Part shown: positions 52,666-59,789 of the stretch, one piece after another
Layout: every line of letters starts with the position of its first letter
Position numbering within the stretch: position 1 is the first letter of the stretch
NCBI RefSeq assembly: GCF_042651785.1
Contig: NZ_JBHSEC010000019.1
Location: forward strand, 124,001-188,000
Source of the DNA: Chungangia koreensis
Lineage (GTDB): Bacteria > Bacillota > Bacilli > Bacillales_A > Planococcaceae
Direction: 5' to 3'
DNA: 64,000 bases
The notes under the pieces: generated by a model
What the model was told of the DNA's origin: nothing
Seen by the model: only the letters and a program-made list of their open reading frames with translations
The model's database searches: none
Program-made: the position numbers and the translations under genes

Positions 52666-53055
52666 ATGGATTTTCACTACACAGTTAAAACTTCTAAAAC
52701 AATCTCAGAAGCAATTTCATCAGTAGAGGAAAATTTAAAGAATAACAAATTCGGCGTTCTATGGCATTTGGACCTTACAGCTAAACTACAGGAAAAAGGC
52801 GTAAACAGTTACACAACACCTTATCATATTCTCGAAGTCTGCAATCCCGTTGAAGCTGCCAAGGTGTTGAATGTGAATCCTTTAGTCGGCTATTTCCTGC
52901 CATGTAAAATTGCAGTATATGAAGACGAAGGTGAAACAGCCATCGGTTTACCAAAGCCTTCCTCACTTGTCAGCATGTTAGAAAATGAGGAACTAAAACA
53001 AATTGCTACTCAAATTGAACAGACATTGATCGGTGTTTTAGATCAAAGTAAATAA
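52666..53055 (+). CDS. DUF302-domain protein
   Basis: A 129-residue DUF302 protein, a small alpha/beta domain often found near sulfur or redox genes. It has the family's VEENLKNNKFGVLWHLDLTAKLQEKG stretch near residues 22-47 (partial: FGVLWHLDLTAKL) and VCNPVEAAKVLNVNPLVGYFLPC near residue 68. ATG 52666 follows AAAGGGAGTG. It converges with the TauE gene and shares a bidirectional terminator with it. Adjacent to the persulfide cluster, so a link to sulfur metabolism is possible but unproven. Confidence 0.85.
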   Translation: MDFHYTVKTSKTISEAISSVEENLKNNKFGVLWHLDLTAKLQEKGVNSYTTPYHILEVCNPVEAAKVLNVNPLVGYFLPCKIAVYEDEGETAIGLPKPSSLVSMLENEELKQIATQIEQTLIGVLDQSK

Positions 53056-53058
53056 GCA

Positions 53059-53098
53059 AAGACTCCAGTTCAACAAACAAACTGGAGTCTTATTTTTA
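53059..53098. terminator. Bidirectional terminator
   Basis: AAGACTCCAGTT-N9-AACTGGAGTCTT with T-runs, between the DUF302 gene and the TauE gene. Confidence 0.9.
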
Positions 53099-53872
53099 TA
53101 GAATGTCTATCCACGTTTTGATCGCAGTACCTAATATAAGTAACGCCAAAATACCTTGAAGGACTTTCGTATTTATTTTACTTCCCGCTTTAGCACCAAG
53201 AGGGGCAGCTATAATACTCGCAATAATCATAATGACCGCCGGACCGTAGTCAACTTGTCCCGTCATTATTTTACCCGCAGTACTACCAATTGAAGAAATG
53301 AATGTGACAGCTAAGCTTGTAGCAATTGTCATACGTGTCGGGATTTTTAAGACAGTCAGCATAATCGGAACTAAAAGGAATCCTCCGGCAGCTCCTACAA
53401 TCCCAGAACCAATCCCTACAATTAGTGCAAGAATTGAGGCAAGTGGTTTATTGAAAGCTACCTCATCTAACGGTTGTTCATCGATATTCTTTTTAGGGAT
53501 GAACATCATAATTGCAGCAATCAAAGCCAATACCCCATAAACAAAGTTCACGGCATCTTCCGGCAACGCTTTAGACCCAAAACTGCCGATGAAGCTTCCG
53601 ACCAAGATGGCAGCACCCATATAGATGATTAATGATTTATTCAAGTATCCGCCTTTACGATAAGCCCATACTCCAGCAATGGATGCAAAGAGCACTTGAA
53701 TTGCGCTTATTCCAGATACTTCATGGGCAGTAAATGCAGCAATTCCGAATAGTGGCGGAATATATAACAACATTGGATACTTGATAATGGAACCGCCTAC
53801 ACCAACCATTCCGGAAACGAAGGATCCGATAAAACCAATCAAGAAGATGACCACAATGAAAGCTAAATCCAT
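53096..53872 (-). CDS. TauE/SafE-type sulfite/sulfonate exporter
   Basis: A 258-residue TSUP-family membrane protein with about eight helices and the family repeats VGVGGSIIKYPMLLYIPP near residue 22 and GIGSGIVGAAGGFLLVPIML near residue 150 (partial). In the Staphylococcus cst operon the TauE protein exports sulfite or thiosulfate formed when persulfides are oxidised. ATG 53872 follows AAGGGGGAG. It is downstream of the persulfide dioxygenase gene, separated by a hairpin at 53896-53930, and fits as the export step. Confidence 0.88.
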   Translation of the reverse strand: MDLAFIVVIFLIGFIGSFVSGMVGVGGSIIKYPMLLYIPPLFGIAAFTAHEVSGISAIQVLFASIAGVWAYRKGGYLNKSLIIYMGAAILVGSFIGSFGSKALPEDAVNFVYGVLALIAAIMMFIPKKNIDEQPLDEVAFNKPLASILALIVGIGSGIVGAAGGFLLVPIMLTVLKIPTRMTIATSLAVTFISSIGSTAGKIMTGQVDYGPAVIMIIASIIAAPLGAKAGSKINTKVLQGILALLILGTAIKTWIDIL

Positions 53873-53895
53873 ACCAACTCCCCCTTCTATTATTT

Positions 53896-53930
53896 TTTTA
53901 AAAGTAAATGGGACCATAAGTGGTCCCATT
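53896..53930 (-). terminator. Hairpin between the dioxygenase and exporter genes
   Basis: AATGGGACCA-TAAG-TGGTCCCATT (53907-53930), a perfect 10-base stem, followed on the minus strand by TACTTTTAAAAAAA; probably a partial terminator. Confidence 0.6.
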
Positions 53931-53941
53931 CCAAAGATGCC

Positions 53942-55069
53942 TTATCTTACCGCACAACGGTTAGGTCCGATTTCCATCTCGCGTTGCTTCTCTTCATCCG
54001 GAGAAATTTTCCCCATATTCGTTTGACGGATTTCTTGATACGCATTTGGCTGTGGTGGTAAGTTTTCCGTTACCAACTGTCGGAATTCGGATTCGTCTTC
54101 AATTTGTAGACCGTGGTTACGTTTAAATAGGTCACCTAATTTTGCAGCCACACTGCCATCCTCGTTCAATTCTTCCGTAATCATGAAATGGGCTGGGAGA
54201 ACAACCAACTCTTCAGACAGCTCACGGTATTTGTTGTATAGGCTCTCGCGAAGATCACCTACCCAATCTTCTGCCATTCCTGCCAAGTCTGGACGTCCGA
54301 TGGAATCGATGAACAAGATGTCGCCAGTCATTAAATATTGATCATCCACAAGGAATGATGTGGACCCAATTGTATGTCCAGGCGTATACAGCGCGTTAAT
54401 ATCAATTTTACTTGCACCGATTTCTACAGAAGTACCATCAACCAACGGGCTGTATTCAAACGTTACTTCTTCCGCATCTTTCGGAGGAAGCCAGTAAGTT
54501 GCCCCTGTTTGTTCTGCGATTGTTCTTCCGCCTGAAATATGGTCAGCATGAAGATGCGTATCAAAGACATGCACAATCTTTGCATTCAATGTATTTGCGA
54601 AATCTACATATACGTCTGTCATACGTGTTGTATCGATCAAAGCCGCTTCTCCACCTGAAACAACCATATATGATAGGCATCCTTTTCCAATACGAACGAA
54701 TTGGTACAGTTCTCCTCCGTCTTTTAAATCACTAATCTTCACAGGCTCCAAATGTTCGCTCCAGGCTTTCATACCGCCTTCCAAGTACGCAACATCCAAC
54801 CCCGCTTCTGAAAGCATTTCTGCCACCATTACGGATGAACCTTCCTTCGCACAAACTACTAATACTTCTTTGTCAGAAGGAAGCTGATCCATAATCTCCT
54901 CTACTCCATCAAGCAAGTCAAAGTAAGGGACATTCAAATGGACAATATTCTCTCCTTCAATTTTCCAGTCGGAAAAGTCGCTTTCATTCCGCACATCCAA
55001 AATGAACAAGGTTTCTTTATTAAAAACTTTACGAGCCACTTTCTCAGGGCTCCATGGTGTAATTGCCAT
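53942..55069 (-). CDS. Rhodanese-persulfide dioxygenase fusion (CstB-like)
   Basis: A 375-residue two-domain enzyme for reactive sulfur. Residues ~8-110 are a rhodanese domain with the Cys loop CAKEGSS; residues ~120-350 are a metallo-beta-lactamase-fold persulfide dioxygenase with the iron-binding THLHADHISGG. In CstB of Staphylococcus the two parts turn persulfides into thiosulfate, but there the order is dioxygenase first, then rhodanese; here the rhodanese is N-terminal. ATG 55069 follows CTAAGGGGGT, which also forms part of a CstR-like palindrome. Part of the leftward sulfur operon. Confidence 0.9.
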   Translation of the reverse strand: MAITPWSPEKVARKVFNKETLFILDVRNESDFSDWKIEGENIVHLNVPYFDLLDGVEEIMDQLPSDKEVLVVCAKEGSSVMVAEMLSEAGLDVAYLEGGMKAWSEHLEPVKISDLKDGGELYQFVRIGKGCLSYMVVSGGEAALIDTTRMTDVYVDFANTLNAKIVHVFDTHLHADHISGGRTIAEQTGATYWLPPKDAEEVTFEYSPLVDGTSVEIGASKIDINALYTPGHTIGSTSFLVDDQYLMTGDILFIDSIGRPDLAGMAEDWVGDLRESLYNKYRELSEELVVLPAHFMITEELNEDGSVAAKLGDLFKRNHGLQIEDESEFRQLVTENLPPQPNAYQEIRQTNMGKISPDEEKQREMEIGPNRCAVR

Positions 55070-55075
55070 TCTTAC

Positions 55076-55091
55076 ATACCCCCTTAGGTAT
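55076..55091 (-). promoter_or_regulatory. CstR-like site 4 (weak)
   Basis: ATACCC-CCTT-AGGTAT, one mismatch in the second arm, overlapping the ribosome site of the dioxygenase gene; the G-rich half may simply be that site. Confidence 0.4.
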
Positions 55092-55114
55092 TAAAATTAT
55101 TAAAAAAATATAGA

Positions 55115-55510
55115 TTAAAACGTTAGTGCCACATCTGCATCTTTAGCGAAATCAAGGAATGTAACAGCCCCGCCGACTTCAACTCCATCTACAAATGCCT
55201 CTTTTTCGAGACCCATAACATCCATTGTCATTTGGCAGCCGATGAATGTAACACCCAAGTCCTGTGCCATTTCAATCAATTCAGGGATAGCAGGCACATT
55301 CGCTTTAGAGAATCCTTCTGCAAAATGCTCTTTACCAGCCGGCATCGGAAGTTGTTGACTTGCTTGTTTATGAATCAAATTCAGTCCTTCAAACGTGAAG
55401 AATATTTTCACTTCCATATCTGTTGCTGCTGCTGCAGTCGCAATATTAAACACCTTATATGCATCAAACATCTCACCGTTACTTGCAATAATCGCTACTT
55501 TTTTACCCAT
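55115..55510 (-). CDS. DsrE/DsrF-like sulfur-carrier protein
   Basis: A 131-residue DsrE-type protein (also called DrsE2/peroxiredoxin-like in annotations). The fold is shown by KKVAIIASNGEMFDAYKVFNIA at the N-terminus (in part) and the conserved active Cys in GVTFIGCQMTMDVMG near residue 95. These proteins carry persulfide sulfur between rhodaneses, TusA and oxidases. It lies between the TusA-rhodanese fusion and the dioxygenase gene, spaced 16 and ~45 bases, and is one link in that relay. Confidence 0.88.
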   Translation of the reverse strand: MGKKVAIIASNGEMFDAYKVFNIATAAAATDMEVKIFFTFEGLNLIHKQASQQLPMPAGKEHFAEGFSKANVPAIPELIEMAQDLGVTFIGCQMTMDVMGLEKEAFVDGVEVGGAVTFLDFAKDADVALTF

Positions 55511-55525
55511 TTTAAATTCCTCCTA

Positions 55526-56107
55526 TTAGTTGTTTTCATTTAGACTTATTGTTTGCCCTGTCCATTTGGACATACCCGGCACAACATTATAAACTTGAGC
55601 AAACCCTTTTTCGGCTAACTTTTGTGCGGCCATATCGCTTCGGTTGCCTGTTCGGCAAACGACATAGATGTCCTGATCTTTCTTCAATTCATCCATTCGA
55701 TCCTCTAATTCTCCAAATGGAATCGAGATGGCATTCGGAATATGGTTAAAGGCATACTCTGCTTCTTCCCGAACGTCAAGGATTGTATATTGGTCAGCAC
55801 CTTCCACCTTGGAGAGCAACTCTTCGTTACTGACAACTCGTTCGTGCTTTTTCTCACTACCCTCTTCATTGGAAGATTTACGAATGTAATGCTTTAACTG
55901 ACCGCCTTCTTCAATCGTTCCAATATATTGATGTCCTGAATTTTCAGCCCATGCTTTCAAGTCGGCTTTTGAGCCTTTATCCGTAGCTTGCACTTCCAAT
56001 ACATGACCTTCAGGCATGTTTGTTATTGCCTTTTTTGTCTTCACAATCGGCATAGGACAAGTAAGTCCTTTTGCATCTAATACGTCATTCGCTTTAATCG
56101 AATCCAT
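55526..56107 (-). CDS. TusA-rhodanese fusion (CstA-like)
   Basis: A 193-residue fusion. Residues ~8-75 are TusA-like with the Cys in LDAKGLTCPMPIVKT; residues ~95-190 are a rhodanese with the active loop CRTGNRSDM near residue 152. CstA in Staphylococcus joins rhodanese and TusA with an extra DsrE domain in another order; here DsrE is separate. ATG 56107 follows AAAGGAGGAG. It should take persulfide sulfur and pass it within the operon's carriers. Confidence 0.9.
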   Translation of the reverse strand: MDSIKANDVLDAKGLTCPMPIVKTKKAITNMPEGHVLEVQATDKGSKADLKAWAENSGHQYIGTIEEGGQLKHYIRKSSNEEGSEKKHERVVSNEELLSKVEGADQYTILDVREEAEYAFNHIPNAISIPFGELEDRMDELKKDQDIYVVCRTGNRSDMAAQKLAEKGFAQVYNVVPGMSKWTGQTISLNENN

Positions 56108-56161
56108 GTATTCTCCTCCTTTTCATTTCAATATCGGGGAGTATGGGAAGAACTGAATAAA

Positions 56162-56458
56162 TTATTCAGTCTTCCCTTCCCACTCCAACATTCCGTCTGT
56201 CATGTTGGTAACATTGTAGCCTTGTCCTTCAAGGAACTGTGTAGCACGTCCGCTGCGTCCGCCGGAACGACATACCATAACGTATTCTTTGGACTTATCG
56301 AGTTCATTCATACGGAATTCGACAAGACCTAAAGGGATGTTTACCGCTCCAGGAATTTTTCCGGCAGCTACTTCATCCACTTCACGAACATCGATGATAT
56401 TCAATTCTTTTCCATCATTCAATAAGTTTTCTACTTCTTGTGGTGTAATTTCTTTCAT
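56162..56458 (-). CDS. Single-domain rhodanese
   Basis: A 98-residue rhodanese, the size of GlpE-type single domains, with the active loop CRSGGRSGR near residue 65 and DVREVDEVAAGKIPGAVNIPLG. A sulfurtransferase moving sulfane sulfur. ATG 56458 follows TAAGGAGGAAT. Its stop lies in a CTGAAT-AAA-TTATTCAG palindrome (56152-56168). Third of four rhodanese domains in this operon. Confidence 0.92.
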   Translation of the reverse strand: MKEITPQEVENLLNDGKELNIIDVREVDEVAAGKIPGAVNIPLGLVEFRMNELDKSKEYVMVCRSGGRSGRATQFLEGQGYNVTNMTDGMLEWEGKTE

Positions 56459-56470
56459 ACCAATTCCTCC

Positions 56471-56824
56471 TTATGATCTCCAGGCGCTCATTCCGCCACG
56501 GACATTAGTAACTGATTTAAAACCTGACTTCTTAAGAAGCTTGCTCGCTTGGCTGCTTCTCATACCACTTTGACAAATCACGACCACTTCTTGTTCCTTC
56601 GAAAGAGTTTCCGTCTTCTGTGGTAACTGGTTGAGTGGAATATTTTTAAATTCACGGATATGATTCGCTTTATATTCACCTGGTGTCCGGACATCTATGA
56701 ATTGTTTGTTGTTGTTCTTTAACTCTTTTTTCAAATCTTCTGTTGAGATTTGTTTAATCCCTTTTGCTGGCATGAAGCGTAATGCAACCAGTACAACAAT
56801 AATCGCAATGATGATATATTCCAT
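56471..56824 (-). CDS. Membrane-anchored rhodanese
   Basis: A ~117-residue rhodanese preceded by one membrane helix (YIIIAIIVVLVALRF, residues 2-17), so anchored with the enzyme domain probably in the cytoplasm. The active loop is CQSGMRSSQA near residue 89. The ATG at 56824 fits a GGAG site; one at 56836 lies on the AGAGGG site. A CstR-like palindrome (56843-56858) sits just upstream. It may pick up sulfur at the membrane from a quinone-linked reductase encoded elsewhere. Confidence 0.88.
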   Translation of the reverse strand: MEYIIIAIIVVLVALRFMPAKGIKQISTEDLKKELKNNNKQFIDVRTPGEYKANHIREFKNIPLNQLPQKTETLSKEQEVVVICQSGMRSSQASKLLKKSGFKSVTNVRGGMSAWRS

Positions 56825-56842
56825 CGAAATCTCCATCCCTCT

Positions 56843-56858
56843 AAACCCCTGGGGGTAT
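56843..56858 (-). promoter_or_regulatory. CstR-like site 3
   Basis: AAACCC-CTGG-GGGTAT: one arm perfect, one with a single change, just upstream of the membrane-anchored rhodanese start. Confidence 0.45.
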
Positions 56859-56875
56859 TGTTTTGGTTAAAAAAA

Positions 56876-57103
56876 TTATGCTTTTTTAATACGGAACTTT
56901 AACACACCATCATTATCCTCGTGGCTCAATAACTCGTGTCCTCCAGATTTAGCCCAGGCAGTCAAATCATTAAGAGCACCTTTATCAGTTGCAAGAACTT
57001 CGAGTACCTCTCCAGAGTCCATAAGATCCATCGCTTTTTTCGTTTTAACGATTGGCATCGGACATGTTAAACCTTTAGCATCCAACGTTTTGTTTATTTC
57101 CAC
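56876..57103 (-). CDS. TusA family sulfur carrier
   Basis: A 75-residue TusA-type protein. The essential cysteine is in LDAKGLTCPMPIVKT near residue 13, the same motif as in the fusion protein of this operon. The GTG at 57103, eight bases from AAAGGAGG, is preferred because it gives the normal TusA length. It is the first gene after the TTGACA-17-TAATAT promoter and CstR-like site 2, so the first gene of the main sulfur operon. Confidence 0.9.
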   Translation of the reverse strand: MEINKTLDAKGLTCPMPIVKTKKAMDLMDSGEVLEVLATDKGALNDLTAWAKSGGHELLSHEDNDGVLKFRIKKA

Positions 57104-57131
57104 TTTTATTTCCTCCTTTAGCATTAATTTA

Positions 57132-57174
57132 ATACCCTAAGGGGTATATTAAAGGATAAAAAAAGGAATGTCAA
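57132..57174 (-). promoter_or_regulatory. Promoter and CstR-like site 2 of the sulfur operon
   Basis: Minus strand TTGACA (57169-57174), 17-base spacer, TAATAT (57146-57151). The palindrome ATACCC-TAAG-GGGTAT (57132-57147), perfect in the outer arms, overlaps the end of the -10 box and the start site, ideal for repression. Confidence 0.8.
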
Positions 57175-57186
57175 CATCCCTGTTTT

Positions 57187-57447
57187 TTATCTGCTTTTAA
57201 CTAATAAATTGACTGCTTCTTTTATGATTTCATCTTTATCTGAACCTGTATTCTCGGCTTCTATAACACATTCCACCAAGTTGGAACTAACAATGACACC
57301 GACAGTCCGGTCTACGGCAGAGCGAACCGCAGACAACTGAGTTACTACATCTCTGCAATCTTTGCCTTCTTCCATCATCTTCAAAACTCCACGCAGTTGA
57401 CCTTCCATACGTTTGATGCGATTTTTCATTTGGTCGTTATATTCCAT
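57187..57447 (-). CDS. cstR: CstR-like persulfide-sensing repressor (CsoR family)
   Basis: An 86-residue all-helical CsoR/RcnR-type repressor. It keeps the two cysteines, in KDCRDVV near residue 30 and LVECVIE near residue 60, but the copper-binding His of CsoR is Asn (SSNLVEC). That His-to-Asn change is the mark of CstR, which senses persulfides by forming Cys-Cys polysulfide bridges rather than copper. It heads a cluster of rhodanese, TusA, DsrE, persulfide dioxygenase and TauE genes, which is exactly the CstR regulon. Its own promoter carries site 1. Confidence 0.9.
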   Translation of the reverse strand: MEYNDQMKNRIKRMEGQLRGVLKMMEEGKDCRDVVTQLSAVRSAVDRTVGVIVSSNLVECVIEAENTGSDKDEIIKEAVNLLVKSR

Positions 57448-57472
57448 TACTCTACCTCCTGTCCACTGACAC

Positions 57473-57499
57473 TTTATACCCTCATGGGTATTTTGTCAA
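57473..57499 (-). promoter_or_regulatory. cstR promoter with CstR-like site 1
   Basis: Minus strand TTGACA (57494-57499) and TATAAA (57473-57478) enclose ATACCC-TCAT-GGGTAT (57476-57491), a perfect palindrome in the promoter spacer (autoregulation). Confidence 0.8.
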
Positions 57500-57530
57500 G
57501 TAAGGTCATTTCTACTGTTAATCCACCGAA

Positions 57531-57565
57531 GAAAAAAGTCCGGAAACCATAAACGGAATCCGGAC
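57531..57565 (-). terminator. Terminator of the M28-like lipoprotein gene
   Basis: Minus strand GTCCGGA...TCCGGAC (57559-57565 with 57538-57544) then TTTTTTC. Confidence 0.85.
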
Positions 57566-57574
57566 GCATCTATT

Positions 57575-59455
57575 TTATTGTTCAATAATCTTTATTGCTT
57601 GTTGAAGGTCAAATGTATTTACTAATTTCTCTACCATCTCTCTCTCCATCGGCTTCCTACTTCTATTCTCTGAATCATTATAGCTTTGGGCCATTACAGA
57701 ATAGGCGTTACTTTCCGATGAAATATTCCGGATGATCCAGTTATACGTATCTTTCTTTTTCCAGTCTTCGAAAAGCAGCCAATCATTATACACATCTTTG
57801 TGTTCCGGCAATTCATCAAACTCTTCTGTAACTGTGACTAAGATGTTGTAGTCATTATAAAGGATTCCTAAACTTACCGTGTCTGGCTTCATTTTCTCTT
57901 CATCTAATCTAAAGACTTGATTAACTTCATCCTTATTCTTAAAAACCTCTTCATCAAGTTTATAAGTGATTGAAGCCTTATTAATAGAGAAACCATTTTC
58001 TGATAAGGAATCTTTCATGTCCTTAATTTCCTCATCAGTCAAATCTTTATTTACTTTAAAGGCAATTTCATTGTTTCCGGTTACCTCAGATTTGAAAAAT
58101 TTATACTCTCCGAACTTCAGCCCTTCCATTTGCTTGGCAGTTTCTTCAGCCAACAATTGCATCGTCAGTTCCGGATCAATCTTTGGAAAATCAGTTGAAT
58201 GGTTTTTCAGCACGAATCCCTTAACTATATCAATTGTATGAACAATCGGCTTTACATCAACAACATCCAGTTGATCCGCCTCGCTATAGGCCAGGTCAAA
58301 ATTCTCTTGTGTGATATTTACTGCCTGATATTGCTCCTCTATGAAGGATTCAAATGATTGGGTCATCGGCTGAAATTGGTCGAACTGTTGGGTTGTAGCT
58401 ATGTTTAGTTCCTCAGCAAATTTGCTGAGTTCATCTGCTGCTTTCCGACTATTTGTCCCTTTGCCTATAAGTTGAATTTTCCCGCCGTCCTTATAGCCGA
58501 TGCTATCTAAGTTGATGTCGAGAACCGATTCATAGTTGGACGAAATTTCACTTACAAAAGCTTTGCTTCCAAACAATCCACTTTCTTCTCCGTTAAAAGC
58601 AGCAAAAATAATATCCGCATCAAATCCTTGGTTTTCAGACTCTTTTTTCAGTACTTCTGCAAGTTCCAGCATTGCAGCCACACCCGAAGCATTTTGGACA
58701 CTTCCCCTGAAAATTCGGTTACCCGCTTTTCCCACATGATCAAAGTTGGATGAGATGACAATCGCCTTCTTGCTTTCCTTGCCTGAAATTTTTCCTACAA
58801 CATTATCAGGATTGAGCGGGCTTTGTTTTCCTGCAAAAATCAGTTGAACCTGTTCAACATTTTGCTCTTCTTCTTTCAAATAGTCATATAACGTTCCTGA
58901 AATTTGGAATGTATCGTCACTCATATAATTCAATAAGTATTTTTTAAAGATTTCTGTTTTAATGAACTTAACACGTGGTTTTCCAGTTGGCTTTCCTTCT
59001 CCATCGGTCACATAGATCTTTCCTTCACCGTCGCTGAAACTGATTGGTAACTCTACATATTTGTCGGCAATCGGGTTTATTTCCAACCAGTCATCTCCAT
59101 AAGGAAATTCTTTTTGGGTACCATCTTTCAACATGACAACTAAGCTCTTCTCGACTTCATCCATATTCAGAGTATGCATATTGAAAGGCAACGAATACGT
59201 CTCGCCCTTCACCGGCTCCAGACCGATTTTTTTGAACCGTTTTTTAAGTTCCTCACTCGCAAGTCCATTTCCCTTTGTACCTGGAGCTCTTCCTTCTTTT
59301 TCATCTGAGGACAACGATGCGATATCTTTTAATATTTTTTCCTCAGTTGACAGTTCTGCTCTTTCTTTCTCATCTGAACTTTCATGATCAGAACAAGCAG
59401 CAACTAAAAATAATAGTGAAAACAAAACTAAGATGAACGATAATTTCCCCTTCAT
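57575..59455 (-). CDS. M28-like lipoprotein with altered zinc ligands
   Basis: A 626-residue lipoprotein with lipobox LVAAC at about residues 17-21, so tethered outside the membrane. A region at ~60-110 and one at ~215-400 match M28 aminopeptidases: NFDHVGKAGN, RGSVQNASGVAAMLEL, NGEESGLFGS and LDSIGYKDGG. In active M28 enzymes the first two stretches read HxD and GxxDxxSG; here the His is Asn and the Asp is Gln, while the Glu-Glu and the later Asp are kept. Two of the five usual zinc ligands are therefore missing, and it may be a non-catalytic binding protein. The C-terminal ~200 residues are novel and beta-rich. Confidence 0.8.
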   Translation of the reverse strand: MKGKLSFILVLFSLLFLVAACSDHESSDEKERAELSTEEKILKDIASLSSDEKEGRAPGTKGNGLASEELKKRFKKIGLEPVKGETYSLPFNMHTLNMDEVEKSLVVMLKDGTQKEFPYGDDWLEINPIADKYVELPISFSDGEGKIYVTDGEGKPTGKPRVKFIKTEIFKKYLLNYMSDDTFQISGTLYDYLKEEEQNVEQVQLIFAGKQSPLNPDNVVGKISGKESKKAIVISSNFDHVGKAGNRIFRGSVQNASGVAAMLELAEVLKKESENQGFDADIIFAAFNGEESGLFGSKAFVSEISSNYESVLDINLDSIGYKDGGKIQLIGKGTNSRKAADELSKFAEELNIATTQQFDQFQPMTQSFESFIEEQYQAVNITQENFDLAYSEADQLDVVDVKPIVHTIDIVKGFVLKNHSTDFPKIDPELTMQLLAEETAKQMEGLKFGEYKFFKSEVTGNNEIAFKVNKDLTDEEIKDMKDSLSENGFSINKASITYKLDEEVFKNKDEVNQVFRLDEEKMKPDTVSLGILYNDYNILVTVTEEFDELPEHKDVYNDWLLFEDWKKKDTYNWIIRNISSESNAYSVMAQSYNDSENRSRKPMEREMVEKLVNTFDLQQAIKIIEQ

Positions 59456-59789
59456 AATTCGACCCCCGTGCTCTTTTCTCTTTTTACACGTTCAAACATC
59501 ACGTTCAGAAGAAAATGCTGTAAGTAAGGTTTTTCTGATCGTTATTAACTCTCCTCCCTGATCCCCTTTGCTTACTTACTGCTTCCCCTGACGCCTAAAT
59601 TAGACCATCGTTCTTAAAAAAAGTTTCAAATGTGCAGAGGATTTAGAGTCTTTTTCGCTCCAAAATACTTTGTTAAAAGTTGAAATAACTCTCTGTAAAC
59701 GAATACTACTAATGTTCTTGAATTGATAAAAGATGAACAGGGTGTAATAATTAGGAGATACCCATTTATTTTTGAAAGGCTGATACATT
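59456..59789. other. Intergenic region without a gene
   Basis: 334 bases between the divergent M28-like lipoprotein gene and topB. I see no convincing reading frame, repeat or structured RNA here; it must hold both promoters, but no clear -35/-10 pair stands out. Confidence 0.6.
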
